The notes under the pieces: model-generated
Databases searched by the model: none
What the model was told of the DNA's origin: nothing
What the model saw: only the letters and a program-made list of their open reading frames with translations
In this document: piece by piece, positions 30,418-31,873 of the stretch
How positions within the stretch are numbered: position 1 is the first letter of the stretch
How the letters are laid out: every line of letters begins with the position of its first letter
From: JAKEGN01 sp964465665
Lineage (GTDB): Bacteria > Pseudomonadota > Gammaproteobacteria > Steroidobacterales > Woeseiaceae
Assembly (NCBI GenBank): GCA_964465665.1
Contig: CAYXKM010000232.1
Location: 1 to 31,873, forward strand
DNA length: 31,873 nt
Direction of reading: 5' to 3'
Translations under genes and position numbers: made by a program

Positions 30418-31197
30418 CTATATTACAGGTGTTTGCGTTGATTCTGTCCGGGGATTGAACATCCGCGACATCAGGATGCCGAGCTCATACAGCAGGTATA
30501 CGGGCACTGCCAGCAACGTCTGGCTGAGCACGTCCGGTGGCGTGAGGAACATGCCGACTACAAAAGCGCCGAGAAAGACATACGGCCTTGCCGTTGCCAG
30601 TTTTGCCGGCGTTGTCAGGCCGGTCCACACAATCAGTACCGTGGCGATGGGCACTTCGAAAGCAAGCCCGAAAGCCAGCACGATCATCATGATGAAGTCG
30701 AGATACTGGGAGATGTCTGTCATGACTTCGACACTCGGCGGTGCCACGGCCGTGAAGAAGTTGAACATCAACGGGAAGACGACGTAATACGCGAATGCAA
30801 CACCGAGGTAAAACAGAAGGATGCTCGAGGCGAGCAGCGGCAATGCAAAGTGCTTTTCTTTCCTGTACAGGCCGGGGGCGACAAATGCCCATGTCTGGTA
30901 GAGCACGACTGGCATTGCGGCGAAGAATGCCACGTAAAACGTCAGCTTGAATGGAGTCAGTAACGGAGAGGCGACCGAGGTTGCGATCATCCGGTTGCCG
31001 GGCAATACACTGACAATTGGTTCCGCAACGAAAGTAAAAATCGTGTTCGAGAATGGAAGGAAAGCAACAAAGAAGACCACAACCGCGGCAGCAATTTTCA
31101 GCAGCCGCTCCCGCAGCTCCACAAGATGGGAAATAAGGGTCCCTTCCTGTAATTGCTCCCCTTCCTTGCCGGAGTTGTTGTCTGCACTTCCTGTCAC
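30418..31197 (-). CDS. tatC: Sec-independent translocase subunit TatC
   Basis: TatC is the polytopic receptor that recognises twin-arginine signal peptides of folded exported proteins. The 259-residue product (E. coli 258) has the conserved start LISHLVELRERLLKI, six predicted membrane helices, the YQTWAFVAPGLYRKEKHFA block (with the receptor Glu) and FGLAFEVPIATVLIV and FLTPPDVLSQTLLAVPVYLLYE. Its ATG overlaps the end of tatB by four bases. Last gene of the leftward tatABC operon; a short gap precedes the M2 peptidase gene. Confidence 0.98.
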   Translation of the reverse strand: MTGSADNNSGKEGEQLQEGTLISHLVELRERLLKIAAAVVVFFVAFLPFSNTIFTFVAEPIVSVLPGNRMIATSVASPLLTPFKLTFYVAFFAAMPVVLYQTWAFVAPGLYRKEKHFALPLLASSILLFYLGVAFAYYVVFPLMFNFFTAVAPPSVEVMTDISQYLDFIMMIVLAFGLAFEVPIATVLIVWTGLTTPAKLATARPYVFLGAFVVGMFLTPPDVLSQTLLAVPVYLLYELGILMSRMFNPRTESTQTPVI

Positions 31198-31598
31198 GAA
31201 ATCTTTTCTTGCTCGGATACTCTGGCGGGCGGCAGCGCACTGGCGACGTCGTCATCGAGATCCTGCCTGTCGTCAGCGGCGAGTTCCTTTTTCAGGATCT
31301 CCTCTCCGACACCGATACCCGTGTCGTGCGGGCCATGAGCCGGCGAATACTTATCGTCGTTATCGTTGGCGGGAGTCACATAGACGGGTTTGGCGGCGGA
31401 CGCCGGTCTGATGGACGCCTGTTTTTCTTCGAGGGTCAATTCTTCTTCGAGTTGTCTTTTCATGACCCGGGTCATGCGTCGCGCCTGGCCGAGCCATGTG
31501 CCCAGCTGGTTGGCCACGCGCGGCAACCTCTCGGGCCCGAGTACGATGAGACCGATCAAAAAAAGGATAAGCAGCTCGGAAAAGCCGACGCTGGACAT
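31194..31598 (-). CDS. tatB: Sec-independent translocase subunit TatB
   Basis: TatB partners TatC in the signal-peptide receptor complex. The 134-residue product has the single N-terminal helix with the family start MSSVGFSELLILFLIGLIVL, then GPERLPRVANQLGTWLGQARRMTRVMKRQLEEE as the amphipathic helix (quoted in parts). The acidic C-terminal tail (about 60-134) is poorly conserved, as usual. 'GPERLP' separates it from TatA, whose loop reads FGTK. It overlaps tatC by four bases and starts eight bases after tatA. Confidence 0.96.
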   Translation of the reverse strand: MSSVGFSELLILFLIGLIVLGPERLPRVANQLGTWLGQARRMTRVMKRQLEEELTLEEKQASIRPASAAKPVYVTPANDNDDKYSPAHGPHDTGIGVGEEILKKELAADDRQDLDDDVASALPPARVSEQEKIS

Positions 31599-31606
31599 AA
31601 GCCGGT

Positions 31607-31852
31607 TCAGGCCTTCCTGTGGCGGTCTTTCTGTGACTCATCCGCCGGCGTGTTGTCAAAGTTGGCATCTTTCTTCGACTGATCGCCGATCTGTTCCGTC
31701 GTGTCCTTGTCGGCGTCGCTCACGGCGGAGCGAAATCCCTTTACGGCGCTACCGAGGTCCGAGCCCAACGTGCGCAGGCGTTTTGTGCCGAAAATGGCAA
31801 GCACGATGACGAGAACTATCAGCAACTGAAACGGGCCGATGTTGGATAACAT
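31607..31852 (-). CDS. tatA: Sec-independent translocase subunit TatA
   Basis: TatA forms the variable-size translocation assembly. The 81-residue product has one membrane helix (FQLLIVLVIVLAIF), the TatA hinge FGTKRLRTLGSDLG and an amphipathic helix SAVKGFRSAVSDAD, with a charged tail. Length is in the family range (about 60-90). ATG 31852 is 21 bases from the right window edge, with GGGAG and CAGG upstream. First gene of the leftward tatABC operon; its promoter would lie beyond the window. Confidence 0.96.
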   Translation of the reverse strand: MLSNIGPFQLLIVLVIVLAIFGTKRLRTLGSDLGSAVKGFRSAVSDADKDTTEQIGDQSKKDANFDNTPADESQKDRHRKA

Positions 31853-31873
31853 CCTGCAAACTCCCGGGGCAAT

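Overview
The window is the replication-origin region of a gammaproteobacterial chromosome, moderately GC-rich, followed by housekeeping gene blocks. The evidence for a gammaproteobacterium is the rpmH-rnpA-yidC / dnaA-dnaN-recF-gyrB order, a GyrB of 815 residues (the long form with the extra C-terminal-half insert), a glnA-ntrB-ntrC block with a sigma-54 promoter, and a yibN-grxC-secB-gpsA block beside envC as in Escherichia and Pseudomonas. A truncated relic of a 'FIEELGRRNVFRVAIAYLASAWLLIQIADT'-type membrane regulator gene (quoted in part only) and an octa-Kazal protein hint at marine or soil lineages near Woeseia/Steroidobacter. That placement is inference from memory.

Layout. 1-2171: leftward rpmH-rnpA-yidC (yidC runs off the left edge). 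2172-2395: divergent promoter region with an rpmH promoter and a hairpin plus T-tract just before dnaA. 2396-8671: rightward dnaA-(oriC)-dnaN-recF-gyrB. The best origin candidate is the dnaA-dnaN gap (3719-3938), with two perfect DnaA boxes, AT-rich tracts and a DnaA-trio-like element. 8734-8898: a 5' fragment of a lost gene. 8857-12670: leftward glyQ-glyS-plsC. 12671-13001: glnA control region with two NtrC sites three helical turns apart and a -24/-12 promoter. 13002-17516: glnA, a secreted DUF4124 protein, ntrB and ntrC; ntrB seems to start at a CTG overlapping the upstream stop. 17574-18521: leftward dihydroorotate dehydrogenase of the class 1 type. 18601-19065: trmL. 19156-21437: leftward rhodanese-grxC-secB-gpsA. 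21581-24924: rightward envC-ctpA-yibQ-like cell-envelope genes. 24978-26066: a secreted protein made of eight Kazal-like protease-inhibitor domains. 26125-30369: leftward HerA-type ATPase and an M2 (ACE-like) lipoprotein peptidase, which need not be one operon. 30418-31852: leftward tatA-tatB-tatC.

How it works together. The left third makes and starts the replication machinery (DnaA, clamp, RecF, gyrase). The middle controls nitrogen assimilation: NtrB/NtrC would activate glnA from the two enhancer sites. The right third is mostly envelope biology: protein export (SecB, TatABC, YidC), peptidoglycan hydrolase activation (EnvC), periplasmic proteolysis (CtpA, M2 peptidase) and a polyvalent protease inhibitor. 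No tRNA, rRNA, insertion sequence, prophage or CRISPR array was seen. The most unusual items are the Kazal octad, the probable CTG start of ntrB, the truncated regulator relic and the DnaA-trio-like origin element.
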